In this document: positions 45,496 through 58,818 of the stretch, one piece after another
Layout: each line of letters starts with the position of its first letter
Numbering within the stretch: the first letter of the stretch is position 1
Assembly (NCBI RefSeq): GCF_026210795.1
Contig: NC_089447.1
Coordinates: 1,056,501 to 1,120,500, forward strand
Direction of reading: 5' to 3'
Length of the DNA stretch: 64,000 nt
Origin: Rhizophagus irregularis
Lineage: Eukaryota; Glomeromycota; Glomeromycetes; Glomerales; Glomeraceae
Notes under the pieces: generated by a model
Databases searched by the model: none
The model's input: only the letters and a program-made list of their open reading frames with translations
Told to the model about the DNA's origin: nothing
Program-made: the position numbers and the translations under genes

Positions 45496-48400
45496 ATTAT
45501 TTATTTCTACTATAGTATTTGAGATATGATCGAATTAGAATTATTTAATTTTGAATTATAATCAACGAAAAAAAAAAATTTAGATCGATTAATTTCAATG
45601 ATGGATCAAAAATAACCAAATAGATAAGTCGATTTATTACCTGATGATATTATTAATGACTTAGTTTAAAAAAAGATGAAACGTGTATCAATGACTTTAT
45701 ATTCTATCATTAAAAAGAAGAGAAAGGAATTAATATATGATAAATAATGCCTCATAACGTTATTTAAATGAATGAATATATTTTTTTTTAACTTACCTTT
45801 TAGAAATCAAATAAAATGTATGTATATAAAAAAAATTTTTCAACCCTTTCACTTTTAGACAAAATACCAATTTCTTCAGAAGAGAAATTTATTATATAAT
45901 AGATAAAAAAATAATTTCAAATTATAAGAACAATTAAAATTTTAACAATTCAATAGATTAAAAGGAGTATTTCGTACCTATTAATAAGGGTTCACCTGTA
46001 AATAAAACCTTTAAATATGTTAAGGCTTAAGTAACTTAAATGGTTTGTAAAAATATAAACGCTTTATAAATAAAAAATTTTCGAAATTAGAATTCAGAGT
46101 CTAAAATTTAGATTTTCTTTCTTTTAGCGAAAAAAACGATAAAAAAGCTTAGAAATTAGGAAGTTGGTGAGAGCTTTTTTTTTTTTTACTCCTACATAAA
46201 AAAAAAAAAAAAGGTCACAGATTCCGCATGCTACAAAAACTTGCACAAATCGGCACCCCAAATTAAAAGTGGGAGATAATATACATGTACAATAGATAGC
46301 AATCGTAAAGTAACACACAGCCGCTATTCAATAAATTATACCATATTTGAATGTGGATACTCACTAAAATTTCTAAAGTAAGAACGATTTTTTCCTCGAC
46401 CTATTTTACACCTATTCACGCAGCTCTTCAAAAATTTTCAGGATAGTCGAGAATGAGTATGATAAAAAAAAAAAAGGAAAAATTATAAATTATCGTGGAG
46501 ACATTTAGTTAGGTAAATTATATTTGATCTAATATTTAAGAATGAAAATAATTCAAGTAGAATAAATATATAAAACATGTAAAGCATTTGTTTTATGCTT
46601 TACTTTCATGTACATAAATAAATAAAATAAATAAAATAGAATAAATAAATTAGGCATCATTATATCATATGTTTCACAATATAAAATATTATAATAAGAT
46701 ATCTATTATGATGTACATGATATAATAAAAAATTATTACAAATTTAGCCATGCGGAAATTTATATTCGGTATGATGACTTAATTTTTACGTCATAGTTTC
46801 CTATTTGTACTTGAGTTTCCCTCTTTAAATTGATTACTCCCGCCTGTCAAAAATACCTAATTTGTTTTAGAAATATAAAATTTTATTTTTTTAATAAATA
46901 CTATGACATATTTTTTGCATTTTTTGTTCATCAACATAAACAAAATTTATAATATTTCTGCGCCATGCGATTTACAATAGTGTTTAAAGTTATGATTAAA
47001 ATAGATTTTTGTAAACAATTCTGTTCGTTTAACCCACACTACATTTGTTAATATGCGTGATAATTTCATATATTTGTTTAAAGATAAACCAATTTATGCT
47101 TATCCACGAAGATTTATTTACTTTGTAGATTTCTTTTTTTTCTATCATTCTGCGTTAAAAAAATCGGTACCCCATTAATTTATTGGTATTAAAAGATTTT
47201 CTCTTGTACGATAAAAATTACCTGATTTTCACTTGTACAAATTCAGATTGCACACATTTAAATTATAAATATTATTATTCTTATTAGGAATTTAACGTTT
47301 AATAACAAAATGTAATTTGCATCAAACAAAAGCGAGCAGGTTAACAATGTGATTTTCATTTTTAGGTTAATCGTCAATTTTCCTTTAATTACATCATGTA
47401 AAAAAAAAAGGTGTAACCAGGCATGTTTCTTTGGTATGTTTCTTTGATATGTAATTCTTTTAATTGAGAAGCAATAAATTAAGTAAACTATTATGCCTAT
47501 AATTAGAAATCACATAACAGGTGCTTATGCAAATTTCAATGAATTTTACGATCAAATCCACGACTTTAATTAAATTATTATGTTGAAATGCATGTTTTGG
47601 AAGAGACAATCTTTATCAAAGAAAAAGATTGAGGTTTACGTAATAGGATCATGTTATTTACACGGAAAGATCACACGTATTCCAAAAGAAATATCTTTAA
47701 TTAACTTACTTTTTTCTTTTCCATATTGTTTTACGTTCCTGTTATTATCAATTATTAGCTACCAAAAACATCAATCTTGCACACAATTTATGTTTCGATC
47801 GAGATTAAATCAAATTCATAGTTCCCAAATTGGATGAAATATTATTTATCGAACATATTATAATGTTCATGTTGATGTAAATGAGAGGCATAATATCTTT
47901 GCTGTTAAGACATAATTCAATTATTTAGCGAGTTCTTAAAGCTCGCACCTGCTTGTGAGTTAACTGTTTGACTTGCAACTTTCTGATTACCTGGTTTCCT
48001 AGACATTTCCTAAGATTACAGCCCGTGATGATTAAGATTAAGTTAACTTAATTAGTATTACTCGTGAAAAGGCCTGGATGTAAACTACACTGTATTATTC
48101 CGGATGGAATGTTTTAGATTAGTTATGCGTTATGTTCTTGAAAGTTTACAATGGAATTGAACTTTTTCAATTCTTTCCAATTCCAATTCCCTCAATTCCC
48201 TCCAATATACCAATAGTTTCAAAACATATTATATGTGTATCCATGTGATCCAATAATTTTTATTGAAATTAGAAGCCCACATATATTACATAACTAAAAA
48301 AAAAAAGATCCAATTTTAAATAAATTATAGTTCATAAAATTGTCTCAAGATTAATCAAATGGTAGTAACTTTAATATATATAGTATTGATATTTGATGAT

Positions 48401-49092
48401 GATTATATTTTACTCTTTTGTATTTTGATAATTATCTTGGATGAAACGAATAGGTATGACAAGAACAGTCCAGAACATCGAAGATTCTGTTTGGTCATTG
48501 TCCTACCTTAAATCAATGATAGTAAAAATCAAATTTCAAATTAAAGTGGTAGTACTTATAATCCTGAAATTGTTAGAGATTTAGGCCAAATTAATATGAT
48601 ATTTGTTTCTCATGAAATAAATAAGATTCAGCCATAAATGCAATAAATAAAATTGATTGGTTTCTTTTTCATTGACCAACCTTTTTTATAATTCTCAAAA
48701 ACAAATACTTAAAAAAAAAAAATTTATTATTTTTTCGCTTCCGGTTATGAAAAACGAATAATTTATTTATCTGTCCTTATAAAGAAATGGATAAAAAGCT
48801 TTGGGAATTTATGAAAAATTGTTGAAGTAATTTCATTTATATGTAGCTTGTGGAAATCTCGAACCGTGTACAGAAATTGATTAATGCAAAGTTTATTGAT
48901 CTTTAGCTTAAGTATATCTTAAGTATATCTTAAGTATATAAATAATTTATTGTTTTAAGCTTCATTTATCGAGCTTAACAAACTATAATATGTTGTTACT
49001 AGCTTTCTTACCCGCGCAATTGCGCATCTATCAAGTGTTTTATTCAATAAAAACCATTTATTATGATGATACTTCTTATATGCTTGCTGACC
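45496..49092. other. Long gene-free spacer upstream of ATF1
   Basis: 3.6 kb. The part next to ATF1 (45496-46400) probably holds its 5' UTR, a UTR intron and promoter. The remainder shows no conserved coding segment on either strand; open frames such as 47580-47837 have random composition. Small features are an AAATA-rich run near 46615-46650 and three copies of CTTAAGTATAT at 48907-48939. Confidence 0.5.
48907..48939. repeat. Three-copy 11-bp tandem repeat
   Basis: Three back-to-back copies of CTTAAGTATAT just downstream of the TRM8 3' end. Short, AT-rich and noncoding; probably simple slippage. Confidence 0.7.
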
Positions 49093-50329
<1,237 letters not shown>

Positions 50330-50630
50330 GATAACATTTTATAAGAAAAAGAGATATTTTCAGCATTTTACGTGTCTTATAATGTCACATGATTTATGAT
50401 TTTAATGCACCAACTGATCGGCTTTTTTTTTTTGTAGCATATGTTTTCAGATGAAAATTATCGCCCGTTTCTTTGGACAAGTTTAAAAGCTGCGCCACGC
50501 ATTATGTTAGGAGGTCGCACAAAACATAAAGAACCAAACCAGTTTTGTAAAGTCACAACCCGTTCCCGACGAACAGTCTTGCTCTTAAAACTTCATAAAC
50601 TTTGACTCTCTCTTTAGTATCACTAGAAGA
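50330..50630. promoter_or_regulatory. Bidirectional promoter, TRM8 / dynamitin
   Basis: 301 bp between opposite starts; the central part (50450-50600) is clearly more GC-rich than typical spacers here. It must contain both promoters. No named element was recognised. Confidence 0.5.
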
Positions 50631-52632
50631 ATGTCGAGCAAATACAGTGCACTTCCTGATATTGTAAGTTATTCTTTCATAATACTTTATCGATTAGTTA
50701 TTGTACGAATTCTTCCAAAAAAATGGTTTATTTTTACTCAACTAGCAAATACTTACTTAACAGGACACTCAACAAGATGTTTACGAGACACCCGATTCCC
50801 CTGATGAAGCCGAAGTCTCTGACGATGGAGTGAGTTAAAATGTTCTTAAGTTTGAAATTTTAGTCTTTAAATTTCTAATTATTCATTAATAATTACTTTG
50901 TTAATTAGTTTTTAAACGTGGAAGAACCTAATGAAGATATTGTTCAGGACAAAATTTCACTCAGCGAGGCCGCGGACAAGTTTAAGAGTAATGATGCGAA
51001 TGGTGATGATTCTGGTATGACCGATTGTTGATACATGTTATGATTTGCTGCTTTCAAATTTTCGGAAATTTTTTTTATTAATCAAATTGAATCATATTGA
51101 CCTTTTAGAACTTAATCGAATCACTCGCCATAAGAAACAGATATACAAAAAAGTTGTCAATCAGGCATTTTTAGACACGACTGAATATGAGATTGTTCCA
51201 AGAGATCCTACATTGCAGGAAACTCCGGTACAAAAACTGAGAAGGTTGATGTTCGAAGTACAAGAACTTGGAGAGGAAATTGAGAAAAAGAAGGTAAATT
51301 TGTAATAATATTTTATAGTATTTTAATTGTGTGTTTACATGATGATAAATATAATTAATTATCTAGGACGATGTAGCATCACCTCAAATTCCTCAGAATA
51401 TATTATCATCGCATATAACAAGCTTAAATAACGAACTTTCACGCATTAGTCAATCCTTGGATGGTGATTCAGATGACAAAGATGGCACAATAATAAAACA
51501 AGCTGAATTAGGCAAGAAATTAATCCATCAATTGCAAACATTTAAAAATATGGGAATGCCCAAGGAGAATGGAATCTCATCGGGAGAAAAGGTCAATGGT
51601 GAGGCAACAAACGGAACTGTAGATGAGAGCGCTAAAAACGTGAGCGATATTTTTGAACATTTTTGAACTATAATTTTTCATTTTAATATTTAATATTATT
51701 TTAATATAGATGGTTACATATGAATTGTATTACTCGCCTGAAAATACTAAACTTCACACTTTAGCTAAGACTAATGAACTTGATGAACGTATTGCTGCCT
51801 TAGAAAAACTTGTTGGTACAGCTCATGGTCAAAATTTCGAGGATCTTGTAAGCATTCTCTAAATGTTAAAATTTTTAGATCGAATATAAATAATTAATTT
51901 TATTTAACTTTTATAATCACATTCAAATAACTGACATGCAATAATACAGTCGATTTCGATAACGAATACCAACCTTATTGCGGCTATGGATAAGCTCGAT
52001 CAACAAATGCAAATTTTAGCACAGCCACGTCATTTAGAATCAGTTTCCCGAAAGGCTAAAACCTTGGTTGGAGAATTGGAAAAAGTGAACGAGTTAAAAA
52101 ATAAAGAGTTATCGAACGGCGGTATCATTACCTTTGAGACAGAGGAAAAGGTATTTCAATTTGTCATTATGATAATTTGCATGTTTTACTTATTTTGAAA
52201 AGTAAAATTCACAATTTCTTGAACATTTTTATGTAAAATAAATAGATCAATTATCTTTTCGCTCTTTTGGATAAATTAGACCCTTTAATGTCCATCGCAC
52301 CTGCCTTAGTTAATCGTCTTAAATCTTTACAACAGTTGCACCAAGAAGCTACTGTGTTTAGTGAAACTATTAATATGTTATCCGATGAACAGAGTAAGAT
52401 TAGGGAAGAATTGAAGAGTTTGGATGATGTTACCGAAAAAGTATGTGTTTATAATTATTAATTAATTTAAGTTATAATGTAATATACTCATCATAACATT
52501 TTTAAAAAAATTTAGCTTGAGAAATCCTTTGAGATCAATGATGCAACAGTGAAAAAGAATGTTGAAAATATGGATACACGTATTACTGATCTTGCACAAC
52601 GCTTAGATAAATTGATGGGAAATCGGAAATAA
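50631..52632 (+). CDS. DCTN2: Dynactin subunit 2 (dynamitin, p50)
   Basis: Nine exons: 50631-50663, 50764-50829, 50909-51014, 51109-51293, 51367-51639, 51710-51847, 51950-52150, 52246-52440, 52516-52632; 437 aa. Dynamitin is the shoulder subunit of dynactin, the dynein adaptor for retrograde transport and nuclear movement. N-terminus matches the family: MSSKYSALPDIDTQQDVYETPD. Then DPTLQETPVQKLRRLMFEVQEL, VTYELYYSPENTKLHTLAKTNELDERIAALEKLVG, LIAAMDKLDQQMQIL, LFALLDKLDPLMSIAPALVNRLKSLQQLH and a final coiled coil ENMDTRITDLAQRLDKL. Most of the protein beyond residue 80 is predicted coiled coil. Long-distance transport in coenocytic hyphae depends on dynein/dynactin. Confidence 0.95.
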
Positions 52633-54500
52633 TTTTATTCTGTAAGAATTAGTAGAAATAAAATTTTTTTTTTTTATTAAAACCAGTGTCAAAATATGGT
52701 TTAAATGGTAAGTAATAGTTAATAATTATATATATCTTCAGGACATATTAATTATTTGAGCAGAGCTCAGCTGTTGCATTATCACCTTGGACTAAATAAT
52801 TATTAGTTGATTGTATTCGTTATTATATATACATATATATATATTTTTGTGCATATATAAATCATAATATTCAGTTTACTTTTCAATCAATTCAGTGACA
52901 ATTTATATAGAAAATATTGAAAGAAGAACTTTGAATTTGTTAAAACTATTTAAGGAGTAGTTTAAGCATATTTATTTATTTATTTTTGTAAATCTAAATT
53001 ATTTTGTGATTATTTTTTTATATATATATATAAAAAAGATCTTATTTATTTATTTTAAAAACTTATTAAATTATAATTACATAAAAGAATTTTATAATGC
53101 ATTCATATACGAATTTAATAAAATTAATAAATTAATAAATTAATAAATTTATTATATATATAAGGTATTTTTTATTACTATTAAATAAATTAGATTGTAA
53201 ATTTAAGATTAAAAAGCTATAACATTATAAATTCTGCTATTAACCCAGGTGATTTAACCTATTAGTAAATTTTATATAATTATATAATTTTGCCCAAATT
53301 TCCAAAAAAAAATGTAAATTATGGTCAAATCACAATCAAAAACAAAGAGACATTATCAAGAATGTAAGAAAACTTGGTCATTATATTCTATAATATCCAA
53401 ATAAATAAAATCTATATAAAGTGAAATGAATAATAACACAAATAATTTTTTTTTTAAAAAAAAAAATGATTGATGTAAAATATAAATTTTAAGGGGTTGA
53501 TTTATCCAGGTGATTTAACCCAGGTGGAGGGCAAGTTAGAAAAACTCTTTAAATTAATTAGTACTGAAAATAACAGATAACGAATTATGATACAATAATT
53601 AGAATAAATAATTAGAATATGATAAAATTCAAAGTGAACTGTGTAAATCAATAATTTATTATTATTTAAAAATGTGAGCCAATTCAAATAATAGTAAAAT
53701 CAAATGATAGAAGACAAGACATCAAGTATAATAATACATCATTAATTGAATATTTAGATGATACCGATGATAATTTATTTACTAAATCAATTATTTATTA
53801 AAAAAAAAATGGATTTAATAAATTAAATTAGTGTTTTCTATTTTTCAAATATTTTAAATAGGGATATTTTTATAGATCAACTTGTTATTACTGTAAAATG
53901 TTAAAAATCGTAATATTATTGGATTGGATTTTTAATAATTTTTTTGCAAATTTAAGAATTTAGATTAGTACATGTAATAAATGTTTGTAATAAATGTTAG
54001 CACATGTAATAAATATTATAAATTCAATAATTATGCGAATAACAGATTAAGTGGATAAAATGAGAAGTCGCAATTGGGCTAGTACAAATAATCTATTACT
54101 AATATCAATCATTTCTATATTTTAAGCTTTATTCAGAATAATATCTGTTATCAAAGTTAATTTTACAAAAGTCATACTGTTATTTATTGGCTTATTGGCT
54201 TAAAAAACGGTTTATTGTTTCTTATTTATATAATAATCATAAAAATTATACGTATAATATAAACCATCGCATTTCTTATTAATTTGAATATTTAACGATA
54301 TTAACACGAGTTTTACGTACGAAAATTGATTCTTCGGAATCATACCGATAAAAAGTTAAAATACGAATGCGTAATTAATTTATTTGATTCTATTTTACAA
54401 AATTTCGTTTTTTTACAAAAAAAAAAAATGATTAAACTACGTTTGTGTTGGTAAGTGTTTGTGTTTGTGATTTAATGTTCGAAAAATATCGATAAGTCCA
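52633..54500. other. Gene-poor AT-rich spacer after dynamitin
   Basis: 1.9 kb with no convincing gene. It holds a 15-nt exact direct repeat CCAGGTGATTTAACC at 53245-53259 and 53506-53520, a T10A11 palindrome at 53446-53466, and AATTAATA microsatellite-like DNA near 53120-53150. Confidence 0.5.
53245..53520. repeat. 15-nt direct repeat pair flanking 246 bp
   Basis: CCAGGTGATTTAACC occurs at 53245-53259 and 53506-53520, and the second copy runs directly into another CCAGGTGG. The interior shows no recognised coding or element features. Confidence 0.6.
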
Positions 54501-54905
54501 TCAGCTAAACCCGCTAAATATGTCTCCCTCAATACTTGAAAAGTATTCTGGTGTTTTTTGAAAGATTATATTAGAATCCTGCGCCTCGATTAAGTTTGGC
54601 AAGTCATGTATTATACTTTGTTGAATTTGTTGTGAGGGATGTGAGGGAGTAGGAGATGGGGGTTGTTGAATTCGATTCTGATTTTGATTTTGCCGATTTT
54701 GAATCTGCAGAATTTGTCGATTTTGATTTTGATTCTGCAGATTCTGATTTTGATTCTGCCGATTTTGTTGACTTTGTTGATTTCGATTTTGTCTATTTCG
54801 ACGCAAACGATTCGGATCTCGTTGAATTCTTCCATTTCTTACTGGTGTAAAACGCATGATAACATTTGTGTTTCTTTCAGTGTTTCTAGTGTTTCTTGCT
54901 AGCAT
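54501..54905 (-). CDS. Small Asn/Gln/Arg-rich protein of unknown function
   Basis: Single open frame of 134 aa. Residues 1-30 are Arg/Asn/Thr-rich (RNTRNTERNTNVIMRF). Residues ~30-80 are a low-complexity array of NRQNQNQN-type repeats. The C-terminal third is more ordinary (PPSPTPSHPSQQIQQSII, DLPNLIEAQDSNIIF, SSIEGDIFSGFS). There is no signal peptide or membrane segment and no recognised domain. Support for a real gene is the upstream sequence: a TTATAAAAA box about 95 bp before the ATG, repeated about 75 bp further upstream as part of a duplicated module. Repeats alone can produce such open frames, so confidence is moderate. Confidence 0.45.
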   Translation of the reverse strand: MLARNTRNTERNTNVIMRFTPVRNGRIQRDPNRLRRNRQNRNQQSQQNRQNQNQNLQNQNQNRQILQIQNRQNQNQNRIQQPPSPTPSHPSQQIQQSIIHDLPNLIEAQDSNIIFQKTPEYFSSIEGDIFSGFS

Positions 54906-54973
54906 GTTTTATGAGAGATTTTTTTTTAAAATATTTTAATTTTTGTTTTTTTTTTGTATTTTTGTTTTTGTTA

Positions 54974-55081
54974 TTTGATTCTGAAAGAATCTGGCTCTTT
55001 TTATAACGATTTTTTTTGGAATTTTTTTTTTAGCTGTTTGCTTCTGGAAAGTAATCTGGCATTTCTGGCATTTTTATAATG
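54974..55081 (-). promoter_or_regulatory. Duplicated TATA-box module upstream of the small N/Q/R-rich gene
   Basis: Two imperfect copies (54974-55008 and 55037-55081). On the minus strand each reads a TTATAAAAA box followed within about 10-20 nt by GCCAGATT and a TTTC(C)AGAA word that resembles half heat-shock elements. The proximal box lies about 95 bp from the ATG at 54905, a normal TATA-to-ATG distance. Confidence 0.5.
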
Positions 55082-58000
55082 TTTTTTTAAATTAGATTTG
55101 AAGAAAAAGATTTTTTACCGACGATCCTATTTTAATATAATATACTCTGTCCGAACATCAAATATGTATATAAAAAATTAAAGTAATAAGAGTAACAATA
55201 AAGCATAAAGTCAATATAATTTTAGTGTAAAAAGTATAAAATATAAAATAGACTAACCAATTATAGTCATCATTACAAAGGTGATTTTCTTAATAATACA
55301 ATTTATATTATTGATTAAAATTTTAAAGTACTATTATTTTATGTTAAAATATATATTTTTATATTATTTAATAATATAAATTGTAATTGAAGTAATTGAA
55401 GTAGTAATTGAAGTAATTTAAACGCTATAAAAATATTTTACTTTATTATATAGATATATATATATTTATATTTTATTTATATTATTTATATTATATACAC
55501 ATATAAAATATAAAATATGTATTTATATATATGTATATATATATTTATTTCTTTTTAAAAAAAAGAGGAAAATAACGAACCTTAAAAAAAAAATATTTTT
55601 TTTTTTTTTTTGGTTTTTTTTTTCAAAAATTCAAAAATTTCTTGAAGAAAGGCCGGATTTAAATAATCTGTCTGCTCTTTCTTTTAAATGTTTACTAATA
55701 CATCATTTCTCATATCTCTTTCAATCGATTTATTCTTGGAATATCATTTATTATTAAATGACAATGTGTGACAATATAATCATTACTTTAAAGTTTCCTT
55801 TGAAAATCCCAAACGAAGTTCTTTTATGGATAAAGTTTTTTTTTTTTAATATAAATTATATAACATTTTTTTTTTTAAAAAAAAAAAAACCTAACCATCT
55901 TTCTCTTTCTTTTATATATACAAATTTTTTTTATAAAAAAAAAATTCTCATATATATAAAGATGAATGTTTTAATGTTATTCAAGAAGAATTTGCTTCGT
56001 TTGACTTAGATTATGGGATTAATAGAGTAGACTTTCATATGATTCTAGTACCAATTTGGTATTTCTTTAATATGCTAGTTTTACTCTATTCAGTGAATAT
56101 TTTCATTTCAAATAAGAATCTCTCACAAATTACAATATTAAACTTATTCGTATTACATGACATATTGTTCAATATTTTTAATTTTTTATTATGAATGGAA
56201 ATGGGAATATTGCATACTAATAATATTTCTTTTTTTTTTATAAATTGACCTTTTTTCATTTTAAATATAATTAATGTATTTGTGACGATGATGTTATAAC
56301 TTCTAATTGGTTCGTTTTTTATACAATTATTGTTTATGCTAATATCTGCTTTTACAATATAAACACGTGTTCGTCATGTTATTATTTCTTAATTTAGATA
56401 ATCTAGATCTTTACAAAATTCTCCTAATTTTTGGGTCTTTGAACTTCTAAGACAGTTTTTCTTTTTTTTTTATTCCGTAATTGTATTGTAATATATTATT
56501 TTATTTTAGTTAATTTAATAAATTTATACAATCATTTAAAAAAAAATACGTTTTTTATCTCAAACACATTAAAATGCAAACTCATCTGCATGTCATCATC
56601 TTATATGAAAGTTTTCTATCTAATATTGCTATAATTGTATTATCATTATCATTATCATTAACAGTTAATAACTTCCATTACTTTTTTACAAAAACTGATG
56701 AATTTCTAACATGCATAAAATGATAATATGAGCATAATATATATATATTATTATATAATTATATTATTTAATTTTTAAAAATATTTAATTAATTTAATAA
56801 GATAATTTTATTTAAAAATATTTAATTAAAAGCTATTTGATAAATTACAAAAAATGTACTTTTATATTTATAATTAATAATATTAAAATACAATTTATAT
56901 AACCCAACCTTTTTTTTTAATTTTTTTAAAATTTAAAATTTTTATCAAAATTATTAAAAATATAATAAATATATTTGTAATTATATGATATATATTATAT
57001 ATTTTTAATTTTATAATTTAAATTCAATTATAAATAGTTTATAAAATTATAAAATATTTAAAATCAAATATATTAATATCATATAAAAATAATAAAATAA
57101 TAGATAAAATATTACAAATATTACAATTACAATATGTACAATATGAATAAAAATTAATACATTTTTAATAATAAATTAATAATATTTTAATCTTTTTTTT
57201 TAAGTAAATTTTCAATTCTTTTAAATATTTTACTTTTGATATTATTTAATAAAAAATAAAAAAAAAAGTAAAAAAGTTGGTTTAATAAAAGATTTATTTT
57301 ATTAGTTAATAAGTAGTATGATTAGTAAAGGTAGAATAATAATAATTTATAAATACTAGTTTATATAATAATATTATATTAGATATTTTTAGTTATATTT
57401 TAAATAATTATAATTTAATAAAAATGGATGATTATTTTTAAAAAATATAAAAAATAATATATTTTTAATTATAGAAATATAACCTATTTTCCTTATAGAA
57501 ATTGCTTTTAAATCAATCCCATTGGGAAACCAATAATAATTAGAATAATATGTTTCTAATACCAAGAAGAGTTTATACTTATTATAACTCATCCTATCAA
57601 TTTTACTGATTTAAGTATCTATTTGGTACTTTAAATACTTTAATAAAAAAAAAAATAGAATTAATTTATTAAAAACTTAACTAATTAATTCTTTTTATTT
57701 TGATATCATGTTTTCAAACTAGATTTCAGGTTGAAACTATTTTTTTCTGGACGTGCAAACTAAATTGTTTCTGCATGTTTATGCAATGTCCAGCACAAAA
57801 AAAATTAATTATTTACTGATTAAGTTAGACTGTAGACTACATATGTGTGACCATTGTTTAATTATCAGGTAATACTTTCCTTTAAAGATTGTAATGCATA
57901 TTTGTACAGTAATTCAATATATAGGGATGGAAAAAGGTAAGTTTCTCCACCAATTGACCAAATTGATCGTTAACTTGTGCATGATGAACTAATGATTGAT

Positions 58001-58818
58001 AAATTATGTATATTATGTATGGTAAGGTGAACTTTGTTCAGCCATTGAAACATAATTGTGTAAAAGAACAGTTGTTGCGATAGTGGTGATAATGAGATGG
58101 ATTCTTAGTCATCAAACCAAATTTATCAACGTTCTAGTAACGATGATCAGGTAGAATTGTTACAGTACTTTGTGCAGTCGAATTCTCAAATTGATCATTA
58201 TTTTACATCAAAGGAGCGGTTTGTCATTGTGGTATTGATGGGTATTGATGACTGTATAGAATTTGAGAAAATTGTGATAAGGTTATACCTTGTAAGCTCA
58301 CGTGAGTGCGATATGTTTGACTGTGGTTGTTGGTTGACGATATGCCAGATAAATAGCTGGTTAAATTTTTCTTTTAGTTTACTAGCTTGTTCAACTTGTC
58401 TCCTGGTATTTTTTTTTCTATGAAATGGAATTATCGGGCACAACACACTTTTATTTCTTTTATTTGAATTCATAATGACAAAAAATAAAATAAAATAAAA
58501 TAAATTATAGATGCTACAAAACGTGTAAACGGTTGCTGTTAAAGGTTTCTAACAGGATATTGGAAAATTTTTGTCATATTCGTGTAATAGTTATTTAAAG
58601 CGGAGTGTGGCAGAATGGTTTATTGCATTCTGTAGTTCCTGTGATTGAGTTATTTGTCTTACCTTCCCTTTCACATTGAATTAATTTTGTGATAGAGATT
58701 TTCCTCAAAACATGCATAGAATTTTCTTTAAACCTATACTTTTTTTGTTCTTATTAAATTATTAAATTTTTATAATTTAAATATTAATACAATACTAATT
58801 GGCAGATAAATAAATAAT
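55082..58818. other. Gene-poor AT-rich spacer before PEX5
   Basis: 3.7 kb. 55300-55560 is TA-rich. 56737-57480 is extremely AT-rich, with GC well below 10% by eye. 57880-58480 has more complex sequence and is open on both strands. A tRNA A-box-like word sits at 58608-58618. No intact gene or element was recognised. Confidence 0.45.
58601..58646 (+). other. tRNA 5'-half-like relic
   Basis: GCGGAGTGTGGCAGAATGG contains a perfect A-box pattern (TGGCAGAATGG at 58608-58618) in a setting like tRNA-Ser/Leu. No B-box (GGTTCGAATCC-like) or 3' acceptor strand was found downstream, so this is at most a fragment or a chance match. Confidence 0.2.

Noticed and set aside
47580-47837. 85-codon open frame in the long spacer
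   Set aside because: Random-looking composition, no neighbours in phase, no recognisable domain.
58601-58680. Candidate tRNA gene
   Set aside because: A perfect A-box-like word is present, but there is no B box, no anticodon arm that folds and no 3' acceptor strand; kept only as a low-confidence relic.
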